A stretch of DNA of 64,000 nucleotides, from assembly GCA_023249645.1 (NCBI GenBank), contig JAHFCF010000003.1, positions 1-64,000 on the forward strand, read 5' to 3'. The translations under genes and the position numbers were made by a program. Of the stretch, positions 1 through 7,029 are shown one piece after another (the stretch's first letter is position 1; each line of letters opens with the position of its first letter). This DNA is from Elusimicrobiota bacterium (GTDB taxonomy: Bacteria > Elusimicrobiota > Elusimicrobia > UBA1565 > UBA9628). The notes under the pieces were generated by a model, which was not told where the DNA came from, did not search any database, and worked only from the letters and a program-made list of their open reading frames with translations.

Positions 1-756
1 GGCTGTCCCCACGCCTGCAGCTATTGTTCGGTCCGCCTCGGCATGGGCGCTGGTTGGAGGGCTCGAAGTCCTGAAAGAAGCCTGGATAAACTCGCGCTGG
101 CCCGCAGGAGGTATTCGCGATTCCGGGCGTTCCGCGTTCTGGATGACAATTTCACTTTAGATCTGGCTCGCGCTAAGGAATTTTGTAGAGGCCTGATGGG
201 AAAGGATTGGTCCTGGTCGTGCCCCAACGGGGTCAGGGCCGATCGGCTGGACGTCGAACTGCTGGACTTGATGAAGGCTTCCGGCTGCCGGAGCATCGCG
301 ATCGGAATCGAGAGTTTGGACGAGGGGGTCTTTGGCGAGGTCCACAAGGGAGAAAGCTTGGAGGCCATCATCCAGGCCGTGCGCCTGGCGCAGGCGGCCG
401 GTCTGGAGGTGGACGGGTTCTTCATCATCGGCTTGCCCCGCGCGACCTATGCCAAGGACATGCAGACCCTGAAGAAGGCCCAGGGCTTGGGTCTGCGGCG
501 GATGATGTGGGGCATGGCGGTTCCCTATCCAGGGACGCCGATGGCAGGCTGGGCGCGCCAGAACGCGCACATCCTGCGGGATTGGAGGGGGGGCTGTCAC
601 ACGAGCTTCAATCCTCCGCCCCTGTTCGAGACGCAGGACTATTCCGCTTCCGAAAGGATCCGGGCGTATCGGAGGGCGTACCTGCGCAGCGTCCGGATCA
701 GCGACTGGCCTGTCATCTTCCGATACGCCTGGAAGTCCCTGCAAAACCTCTTCTAG
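1..756 (+). CDS. Radical SAM protein (B12-binding/BchE-like), 5' end outside window
   Basis: The reading frame is open from base 1, so the N-terminus, including any cobalamin-binding domain, lies outside the window. The first visible residues contain the radical SAM cluster motif CPHACSYC (Cx3Cx2C). After it come the usual elements of the partial TIM barrel: a CPNGVRADRLD segment, the SIAIGIES strand and FFIIGLP. Such proteins bind a 4Fe-4S cluster and cleave S-adenosylmethionine. The spacing resembles B12-dependent radical SAM enzymes of the BchE/HpnR type, many of which modify lipids or secondary metabolites. The substrate cannot be named. The stop codon overlaps the end of the convergent permease gene by 4 bases. 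Confidence 0.85.
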   Translation, partial: GCPHACSYCSVRLGMGAGWRARSPERSLDKLALARRRYSRFRAFRVLDDNFTLDLARAKEFCRGLMGKDWSWSCPNGVRADRLDVELLDLMKASGCRSIAIGIESLDEGVFGEVHKGESLEAIIQAVRLAQAAGLEVDGFFIIGLPRATYAKDMQTLKKAQGLGLRRMMWGMAVPYPGTPMAGWARQNAHILRDWRGGCHTSFNPPPLFETQDYSASERIRAYRRAYLRSVRISDWPVIFRYAWKSLQNLF

Positions 757-1835
757 GTGTAGGGGATGGCCGGGGGCGATGCGATGGTGCCTTTCCAGTC
801 GACCTCGCTCAAATACCAGTCCCAGGAGACCTGGAGCAGGGACTTGATCACGCAGGCCGCGGGCACGGCGAAGAGGAGTCCGACGAAGCCGAAGAGCTCC
901 CCTCCGGCCATCAGCGAGAAGAGGAAGATCAGCGGGTGCAGGCGCACGGAGTAGCGGGCGATGGAGGGCTGCAGGAAGGATTCATCCGCCAGGCGGATGG
1001 CCGTGAAAAGCAGGACGACCTTGAAGCCGGCCGTGAGGCTGGAGAATTGGATGGCGGCGACAGTGCCTCCCACCAAGGCGCCCATGATGGCTCCCAGATA
1101 GGGCACGAAGCTCGACACGCCGGCTAAGAGCGCGATGGGCGCGGCCGCCTCGACGCCCAGGGCCCAAAGCCCCACGTAGGAGGCCGCCGTGATGGCCAGC
1201 GCCACGATGAGGATCCCGCGCAGGTAATTGCCCAGCGAGGAGTCGATCTCTGAGATCAGATGCAGGGCCCGCTCCACGTGCCGGCCCGGGCAGGCCTGGA
1301 TGATGGCGGCGGTCAGGTCCGGACCGTCCAGGAGCAGGAAGAAGGTGATGAAGGGGACCAGGAAGAAGAGGGAGAGGATGGGGAAGATGCCCATCAGATA
1401 GGAAGGCAGGCGCTCCATCTGCTCCGCGCAGGAGGCGTAGGTCTTGGAGATGAAGCTCTCCGCCATGGGCAGGATGGCGTGGGGGACGTTTTTGGCCACG
1501 CGCCGGGGGAGCTCCGAGAGGAAGTTATGGATCTTCGTGAAATATCCCGGCATGTCGGCCTGCAGGTCGGCCGTCCCGTTGATGAGGGCCGGCAGGAGGT
1601 GCTGGGCGAGCAGATACAGGAGAAGCGCCGCCAGGAGATAGAAGCTCAGCACGATATGGAAGCGCCGCACGCCCCGGGTCTCGACCGCGTTGACCAGGGG
1701 GTTGACCATGTAGGCGACGGTGAAGGCCAGGAGAAACGGCACCAGCGTGCGGCCCAGAAGATAGGCGACATAAAGGCCGGCTGCGACGATGATGAGGATG
1801 GGGATGACGGGCAGGCTGGGGCGCTCGGACGTCAT
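753..1835 (-). CDS. AI-2E family transporter (PerM/YhhT-like permease)
   Basis: The 360-residue polytopic protein has two N-terminal membrane segments (about residues 8-45), a long soluble stretch (about 75-145), then a C-terminal bundle with hydrophobic segments including ILSLFFLVPFITFFLLL and PLIFLFSLMAGGELFGFVGL. This layout and length match the AI-2E transporter family (PF01594). Members export varied small molecules or act as Na+/H+ antiporters, so AI-2 export should not be assumed. It is the last gene of a leftward operon: its ATG overlaps the stop of the cyclic-nucleotide-binding protein by 4 bases, suggesting translational coupling. Confidence 0.85.
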   Translation of the reverse strand: MTSERPSLPVIPILIIVAAGLYVAYLLGRTLVPFLLAFTVAYMVNPLVNAVETRGVRRFHIVLSFYLLAALLLYLLAQHLLPALINGTADLQADMPGYFTKIHNFLSELPRRVAKNVPHAILPMAESFISKTYASCAEQMERLPSYLMGIFPILSLFFLVPFITFFLLLDGPDLTAAIIQACPGRHVERALHLISEIDSSLGNYLRGILIVALAITAASYVGLWALGVEAAAPIALLAGVSSFVPYLGAIMGALVGGTVAAIQFSSLTAGFKVVLLFTAIRLADESFLQPSIARYSVRLHPLIFLFSLMAGGELFGFVGLLFAVPAACVIKSLLQVSWDWYLSEVDWKGTIASPPAIPYT

Positions 1836-2344
1836 GAGGCGGGTTTCTCGAGCAGGGCGAGGTTGGCCCGGCGCAGGCGCGCCGAGAGGAGTTGGGCTAA
1901 GCGCGTCATGACGCTGACCCCGATGCGGGGGTGGTAATGGAGGATGGAGTCGATCTGGGCGCGGTAAAGCAGGAGCACCTCCGAGCGTTCGGCGGCCGTG
2001 GCCGTCGCCGAGCGCGGCAATTGCTCCAAGATCGACATCTCCCCGAAGAATTCCCCTGGGCCGATGATGGATATCGAACGGGGACGGCCTTCTTCTTCCA
2101 TCTGGCTCAGTTCGATCTTGCCGGATTTCAGGATGAAGAGGGCCCGGCCCACGTCTCCCTGCAGGAAGAGGGACTCGCCTTCATGGTAGACGCGGCTGTG
2201 CATGCACTGAGCCAGGTGGCCGAGCTCGGTGAAGCGCAGGTCCTGGAAGAGCGTCAGGGATTTTAAGAAGCGCCGGCGGTCCTCGAAGGCGGGATCGCGC
2301 AGGAACCGCTCAGCCAGCCCGAGCCAGCCGGTCAGTTTCTGCAC
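1832..2344 (-). CDS. Cyclic nucleotide-binding domain protein (Crp-fold, no DNA-binding domain)
   Basis: At 170 residues the protein is essentially one cNMP-binding beta-barrel. Residues about 25-150 carry YHEGESLFLQGDVGRALFIL, then GEFFGEMSILEQLPRSATATA, which is the phosphate-binding cassette with the conserved GE and RSA elements. The C-terminus (about 140-165) is helical but shows no winged-helix domain, so it is not a CRP/FNR transcription factor. It may bind cAMP or cGMP and act by protein contact. Coupling to the permease suggests that it modulates that transporter, which is an inference. Its start lies 13 bases inside the end of the small membrane protein gene. Confidence 0.85.
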   Translation of the reverse strand: MQKLTGWLGLAERFLRDPAFEDRRRFLKSLTLFQDLRFTELGHLAQCMHSRVYHEGESLFLQGDVGRALFILKSGKIELSQMEEEGRPRSISIIGPGEFFGEMSILEQLPRSATATAAERSEVLLLYRAQIDSILHYHPRIGVSVMTRLAQLLSARLRRANLALLEKPAS

Positions 2345-2565
2345 AGCCAGCGGCCGCAGAGGCCGATCACGGATTGGAGGATCTGCGTCCAGCCCGAGCG
2401 GACGGTCTCGCCGAAGGCGGCGACCTGTCCGTCGACGCGCAAGGTCAGCACCTCCATGGCCCGCGCCGTCCGGTAGACCTGGAGCAACGCCACGCCCGCC
2501 ATGACGGTGATGGCTCCCAGCTCCAAGACGAGAAGCGTGAGGCAGACGACAAGGAAGATTTCCAT
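2332..2565 (-). CDS. Small single-pass membrane protein (77 aa)
   Basis: The frame is open further upstream, but the extra N-terminus would run across lspA and is not protein-like. The ATG at 2565 gives MEIFLVVCLTLLVLELGAIT, an N-terminal membrane helix followed by an amphipathic cytoplasmic segment. The shape recalls small DUF948-type membrane proteins, but I see no diagnostic motif. A TATATT box ends 6 bases before the ATG on this strand, suggesting that it is the first gene of the leftward operon and read from a leaderless transcript. It overlaps the downstream cyclic-nucleotide-binding gene by 13 bases. Confidence 0.6.
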   Translation of the reverse strand: MEIFLVVCLTLLVLELGAITVMAGVALLQVYRTARAMEVLTLRVDGQVAAFGETVRSGWTQILQSVIGLCGRWLCRN

Positions 2566-2622
2566 GCAGGCAATATATCTAATCGCGCCCGGCGCCGTCA
2601 ACGAATATGGTAGCATCAAAAA

Positions 2623-3069
2623 ATGAGGTCCTTTCTTTGGCGCGCGGGCGCGCTGGGGGCCATCGTCGGCGTCGATCGCCTCACGAAGATCTGGGCTCTG
2701 AGGCAGCTGGCTCCGCGGATGTTCATCCCGGTGCTTCCCTTTTTCCGTCTGACCTATGTGGAGAACACGGGCGCGGCTTTCGGCATCGGCCACCGGCAGA
2801 ACGCCTTCTTCATCGGTTTGACAGTGATCCTTCTAGGCGGCTTGGCGTTCTTGCGCCGACGCTGGCCGCGCGGCGGGTGGCTGGAGGCGGGATTCCTGCT
2901 GGTCGTGGGCGGAGCGGTGGGCAATCTCTACGACCGATGCGCCTACGGGTATGTGGTCGATTTCCTGGATTTCAGAATCTGGCCTGTCTTCAATGTGGCC
3001 GACTCTTGCATCACAGTCGGGGCTTGCTGTCTGGCCTGGGGTCTTTCGAGGCTGGAGAAGAACGCTTAG
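2623..3069 (+). CDS. lspA: Lipoprotein signal peptidase (signal peptidase II)
   Basis: The inner-membrane aspartic protease cleaves prolipoprotein signal peptides ahead of the lipid-modified cysteine. The 148-residue protein has four membrane segments and all family blocks: VGVDRLTK near the N-terminus, ENTGAAFGIG, GGAVGNLYDR with the first catalytic Asp, and WPVFNVADSCI with the second. Length is normal for the family. Several substrates with lipoboxes lie in this window (16868, 34881, 54180). A TAGCAT hexamer ends 6 bases before the ATG and no Shine-Dalgarno is visible, suggesting a leaderless message. It is divergent from the 77-aa membrane protein gene. Confidence 0.95.
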   Translation: MRSFLWRAGALGAIVGVDRLTKIWALRQLAPRMFIPVLPFFRLTYVENTGAAFGIGHRQNAFFIGLTVILLGGLAFLRRRWPRGGWLEAGFLLVVGGAVGNLYDRCAYGYVVDFLDFRIWPVFNVADSCITVGACCLAWGLSRLEKNA

Positions 3070-3130
3070 CCTGAATTCGTCAGTTGAACTGGAAGATGCA
3101 AGGATCCTTCTCGAAGTAAGAGCCTCTATG

Positions 3131-3283
3131 CCTGAGAAAAAGTTCCCGAATGGCGACCTCGTTATTGAATTATCATTATTTTATAAATACTTTTTTTCTT
3201 TTACCGCCACCGGTGGCGGTAAAGTTTCAAAAAAGTCATAGATTTAAATAATAATTTTTTCTCTAAGTCGCCATTTTTCAGGA
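3131..3283. repeat. AT-rich, nearly symmetric palindromic element (MITE-like)
   Basis: This is part of a gene-free stretch (3070-3362). At its centre is a perfect 24-base palindrome with no loop (3200-3223, core ACCGCCACCGGTGGCGGT). AATGGCGAC (3149-3157) and GTCGCCATT (3267-3275) are inverted about almost the same centre. The outer ends CCTGAGAAAA (3131) and TTTTTCAGG (ending 3282) also match as inverted repeats, and the AT-rich arms between are loosely complementary. There is no ORF of note. This looks like a small non-autonomous element or a large regulatory hairpin. No clear target-site duplication is visible. Confidence 0.5.
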
Positions 3284-3362
3284 GCGATCAAAACCGGAAA
3301 ATTGGAACAAAATAATTCTGGTCGGATCGATGACAAGGGTGCGGTCAACGGAACTTTTCAGG

Positions 3363-4211
3363 TTAGCCCTTGAGCTTCTCGATGGTCATGACGGCGGCGG
3401 CGCCGAGCAGGCCGAAGAGGATGGCGCCCATGAAGGGGTTTCCGAGGTAGGCCAAGGGTCCGGTGCACAGGCCAAAGCCGATGACCGATGAGTAGACGAA
3501 AGCTTGGACGCCTTTGAAAGCTGTGGAGTAGTCGGGCTTTGCGGCGGCGCCGGCTTTGGGATCTTCGACGGCTTTGGGGTAACCGCCGGCAGGGGGAGCA
3601 TTCGGGTCACTTGGGAGGGCGGCAGCTCCAATGGCTGGGACATTGTCTTCAGCTCCTGGCTCTCCCGCTTTTTTCTCTCTCTTTGGCTTGGCTTGAGTAA
3701 GATTCTTATTTATGGACTCTTTTTGCTTCAAAGCGACCACTGGCGAGATATCTGAGTTTTCGAATAATTTGTTGCAGGAGGTCCTGACTCCAGCTTGGCA
3801 CTCCTTAACAGCAGCAATGTTCCATTTGGACATAAATTTTTTTGCATTTTCCTGTGACAATTGCCTATTGGACGCTTTATCTCTTATTATTTCAAGTCGC
3901 GTCAGAGCAGCATTCCAAAATATACCATTGGGCTCATATGGCCCAGTTGGGCTTGGGCAACTTTCTGCTGCACCACATACTATCTTAAGGATGTCTTTAT
4001 TCGCATATATCTGATTGTACATGTCGATATGGCTGGGATAAAATTTTATTTTTGTGGCTAGTTCCGTTTTTGGCAGAATAGGGCCTGGGAGACCTAATTG
4101 TTTTGATTGTTCTGCTGGTTGTGTGGGTGGAGCTGTTTGTGATGCAGGAGATATTGCCGAACAGGGGGCTGTCAAAGCCGCCGAGAACAGAAAGCCTAGA
4201 ATTATTTTCAT
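3363..4211 (-). CDS. Exported protein of unknown family with C-terminal membrane segments
   Basis: I do not recognise the family. The 282-residue product starts with a signal peptide (MKIILGFLFSAALTAPCSA) followed by a Pro/Gln-rich linker. A Cys-containing soluble domain (about residues 50-150, with CGAAESC and KECQAGVRTSC) precedes a Lys/Pro/Ala-rich linker. Two hydrophobic segments lie at the C-terminus (about 235-280). Codon use in the N-terminal two thirds is visibly more AT-rich than in the neighbours, and the gene lies beside the AT-rich palindromic element, which suggests acquired DNA. It is downstream of the rRNA methyltransferase on the same strand but 111 bases away. Confidence 0.6.
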   Translation of the reverse strand: MKIILGFLFSAALTAPCSAISPASQTAPPTQPAEQSKQLGLPGPILPKTELATKIKFYPSHIDMYNQIYANKDILKIVCGAAESCPSPTGPYEPNGIFWNAALTRLEIIRDKASNRQLSQENAKKFMSKWNIAAVKECQAGVRTSCNKLFENSDISPVVALKQKESINKNLTQAKPKREKKAGEPGAEDNVPAIGAAALPSDPNAPPAGGYPKAVEDPKAGAAAKPDYSTAFKGVQAFVYSSVIGFGLCTGPLAYLGNPFMGAILFGLLGAAAVMTIEKLKG

Positions 4212-4322
4212 ACCAACCCTTGACTCCGTCCGTCAGCTTTAAGCATAGCTCCAAAACTAAAAATATTCAAGGCCTAATTTTGTCTTTGTCAGCAAAGACA
4301 TCTCCTGCCGTCAGGATACTTC

Positions 4323-5759
4323 TTATCCCCCGGCCGCGGGAGGGCCGGAAGGCCTAGGCCGGTCTAGGTCCTTGGACCCAGAGCGATCGAACAGCCCGAC
4401 GAGCTCCACGTGTGAAGTCTGCGGAAAAAGGTCCACGGGCTGGACCCGGCGCAACGAAAACCCCGAGTGGCTGAGATAGCCCGCGTCGCGGGCGAAAGTC
4501 GCCGGGTTGCAGGACACATAGATGATGCGGCGCAGAGAGGGATGCGTCAGGTTGCGCAGGACCGGCACGCTCAGCCCCGCGCGCGGCGGGTCCACCACGG
4601 CCGCGGCACCGGCTGGGAGCTCTTTGAAGAACCTCGGCAAGACCGCTTCCGCCTTGCCCGCGATGAAGCGGACATTGCGCGCGTTGTTGCGCTCCGCGTT
4701 CTTCCACGCGTCGCGCACGGCTCCGCGGTTCTCCTCCACGCCCGTCACCCGGTCGGCCGCCTTGGCCAGCCACACCGTCAAAGTCCCCGCGCCGCAGTAG
4801 ACATCCACCAAGTCTGAGAACCTCCGGCCGCCATCGGCCAGGAAGGCCGCGGCCGCGTCGTAGAGGAGTGCTGCGGCCGGCGTGTTGACCTGCAGGAAGG
4901 CCTCGGGAGAGGCCATGAACGTGTAGGGCCCCATTTTTTCCGCTAAGGCCGCGGCTCCCCACAAGCGCCTCCACACAGGCCCCAGGATGACCGAGGTCTT
5001 CATCGGCTGGACGTTGTGCCAGAGCGAGACGATCTGCGGGAAGGCCGCGCGCAGGCCGTCGCTGAAGGCCCGCTCGTCGGCAAGCCGGGGCCCTCGGGTC
5101 ACGACCGCCACGAGCGCCTGGCCCTGGCTGTTGACCCGCACGAACACGTGCCGCAGCCAGCCTTGGTTGCGGCGCTCATCGTGCGGCTGCCAGCGCAGGG
5201 TGCGGGCCATCTCCTTGACCTTGAGCACGATGGCCGTGGAGAGATCGGGCTGGATCGGGCAGGCGGGAAAGTCGACGATCTGGTGCGAGCCCGCGGCATA
5301 GAAGCCGGCGATGATCTTGCCAGAGGGATCCGTGCCGAACGGGACCATCACCTTGTTGCGGTAGGCCCATGTCTGGGGCGAAGGCAGGGTGTCGGCGACG
5401 GGGACATCCTTGAGCTTGGCGATGCGCTCCACGCAGTCGCGCACGAGCGAGGTCTTGTGCTTGAGCTGGGCCGCGTAGTCCAAGTGCTGCCAATCGCAGC
5501 CGCCGCAGGCCGGGCCGGGGCGGTCAGGGGCCAGGTGCAGGGGGCAGGGCGGCGCGATGCGCTCGGGTCCCGGCTCGATGAGCCGGAGCATCCGGGCTCG
5601 CGCGAAATTGGACTTGGCTTCGACGAGCTCGACCTCGCAGAGATCGCCGGGCGCGCCCCCGGCAACGAACACGACCCGGGCCGAGCCCTCGGCCTTGGCC
5701 ACGGCCTCGCCTTCCAGGGCCATGCGTGCTACGCGCACGATGATTTTTTCTTGCGCCAT
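4323..5759 (-). CDS. rlmD: 23S rRNA (uracil-5-)-methyltransferase, RlmD/TrmA family
   Basis: This SAM-dependent enzyme makes 5-methyluridine in RNA. The 478-residue protein has an N-terminal TRAM-like domain (residues 1-60), then a 4Fe-4S ligand set typical of RlmD (Cys72, Cys85 and Cys88 in CGGC, Cys167). The Rossmann methyltransferase domain has DVYCGAGTLT for SAM, VVDPPRAGL and YVSCNPATFARD, which carries the catalytic Cys. RlmD, RlmC and RlmCD cannot be separated from sequence alone. The C-terminal tail (last 20 residues) is Pro/Gly-rich and its DNA carries CCTAGG-type repeats also seen upstream of other genes here. Confidence 0.88.
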   Translation of the reverse strand: MAQEKIIVRVARMALEGEAVAKAEGSARVVFVAGGAPGDLCEVELVEAKSNFARARMLRLIEPGPERIAPPCPLHLAPDRPGPACGGCDWQHLDYAAQLKHKTSLVRDCVERIAKLKDVPVADTLPSPQTWAYRNKVMVPFGTDPSGKIIAGFYAAGSHQIVDFPACPIQPDLSTAIVLKVKEMARTLRWQPHDERRNQGWLRHVFVRVNSQGQALVAVVTRGPRLADERAFSDGLRAAFPQIVSLWHNVQPMKTSVILGPVWRRLWGAAALAEKMGPYTFMASPEAFLQVNTPAAALLYDAAAAFLADGGRRFSDLVDVYCGAGTLTVWLAKAADRVTGVEENRGAVRDAWKNAERNNARNVRFIAGKAEAVLPRFFKELPAGAAAVVDPPRAGLSVPVLRNLTHPSLRRIIYVSCNPATFARDAGYLSHSGFSLRRVQPVDLFPQTSHVELVGLFDRSGSKDLDRPRPSGPPAAGG

Positions 5760-5789
5760 GCATGACTATTGTATAAAATCCAGATTGCT

Positions 5790-7016
5790 ATGAATGAAAT
5801 CTTTCAAAATCGCCGAGTCGTATGGACGGTCCTCGCTCTTTTGATCGTGGTCTTGGGCATCGGGGTCTGGCTGGGCCGCGTGATGTCATCCAGTGGTCAC
5901 ATTCCGATCCCTGAAGCGGCCCAGCCGCTTCCTATGCCGTCCGTGTCGGTCCCTGCGCCGGTGCCCATAGTCGTTGCCCCATTGCCTCGGCCTGCCGTCA
6001 AGGCGGTGCCAGTGGCTGCCAAAGCCAAGGTCTCGCCTCCCGTGGCTCAGCCAGCCCCGGTGCCTGTTCCTGCGCAGCCTCCGGCAGCGGCCTTGCCCGC
6101 CATTTCCAATGCCGGCAAGCCACTGAGGCAGCAGGTTCTTCCTTTTATGGTCATGCCCCCCACCGCGCCGCCCGGAGTGGTGGCCAAGATCGGGAAGGGG
6201 GAGATCACCGAGGCCGACCTCTCGGATTATTCCGCGTCCGAGGGCTGCTACGGCCCGGACGCCGTCAACTCGCGCAAGGCGGCTTTCATGAGGATGCTGG
6301 AGGCCACGGTCACCGAGGAGCTTTTGGCGCGCGAGGCCGGCATCGTCGTTTCCGCCGACGATTATCAAAAGGAGCTGGACCGCATCGACCAGGGCACGCG
6401 GGCGCCCGACGTGCTCGACTGCATCAAAAAGCATTTCCTTTTCGAGAGAGCAAAGGGATTTCCGCCGGAGGGGCGGCGGCGCTATGAGCGGGTGTATCTG
6501 CGTAAATATGCGCAGGGGCCGAAGTTCAGCGATTTCATGAACACGGATCAGGTCCAAGGCGACGTGTACAAGACGCGCGAGCGCGTCATGGCCAAGGCTT
6601 TGGAGGGCGTCTCCTTCGTGGATCTGGCCAAGGAGTTCGATCTCAATTACTCATCGCACACCTACACCCCCGAGGAGCCTAAGGAGGACAAGAAGGAGAA
6701 GGAAGGGCCCATGGCGCCCTTCATGCGGTGGTCGCCTTTCGAGAAGGAGTTCATCGATAAGCACTTGAAGGCGCTCTTTCCCGGCCAGGTCAAGCCGGCC
6801 CCCATCGACGAAGGCGGCGACTTCCAATTCGTCAAGCTCATCAGCAACGCGCAGAACAAGTACTTCTTCGAATCCTTGACGCTCCGGCGCAAGACCTCGG
6901 AGCAGTATTTCGACGACAGGCCCCGGCTTCCCGCCCGAATCTACGACGACGAGTTGAAGAATTGGCTCAATGGGATGCCGAACCATCCCATGCGCAAGAT
7001 CCTTCAGCTGGATTAG
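5790..7016 (+). CDS. Membrane-anchored SurA-N-like periplasmic protein
   Basis: The ATG at 5790 is preferred: it gives MNEIFQNRR followed by an uncleaved membrane anchor (VVWTVLALLIVVLGIGVWLG), and a TATAAA box lies at 5772-5777. The next 100 residues are Pro/Val/Ala-rich and disordered, as expected for a periplasm-spanning linker. The folded part begins VVAKIGKGEITEADL, like the N-terminal segment of SurA/PrsA chaperones, and continues with helices up to residue 408. I do not see a parvulin prolyl-isomerase domain. A role in folding or secretion of envelope proteins is a guess. It precedes the glycosylation genes by 13 bases and may be cotranscribed with them. Confidence 0.6.
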   Translation: MNEIFQNRRVVWTVLALLIVVLGIGVWLGRVMSSSGHIPIPEAAQPLPMPSVSVPAPVPIVVAPLPRPAVKAVPVAAKAKVSPPVAQPAPVPVPAQPPAAALPAISNAGKPLRQQVLPFMVMPPTAPPGVVAKIGKGEITEADLSDYSASEGCYGPDAVNSRKAAFMRMLEATVTEELLAREAGIVVSADDYQKELDRIDQGTRAPDVLDCIKKHFLFERAKGFPPEGRRRYERVYLRKYAQGPKFSDFMNTDQVQGDVYKTRERVMAKALEGVSFVDLAKEFDLNYSSHTYTPEEPKEDKKEKEGPMAPFMRWSPFEKEFIDKHLKALFPGQVKPAPIDEGGDFQFVKLISNAQNKYFFESLTLRRKTSEQYFDDRPRLPARIYDDELKNWLNGMPNHPMRKILQLD

Positions 7017-7029
7017 GGCTTCGGGGCTC

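Noticed and set aside
4281-4300. Terminator between the RlmD-like gene and the secreted-protein gene
   Set aside because: TGTCTTTG/CAAAGACA makes an 8-bp stem with a 4-base loop, but no T-tract follows on either strand.
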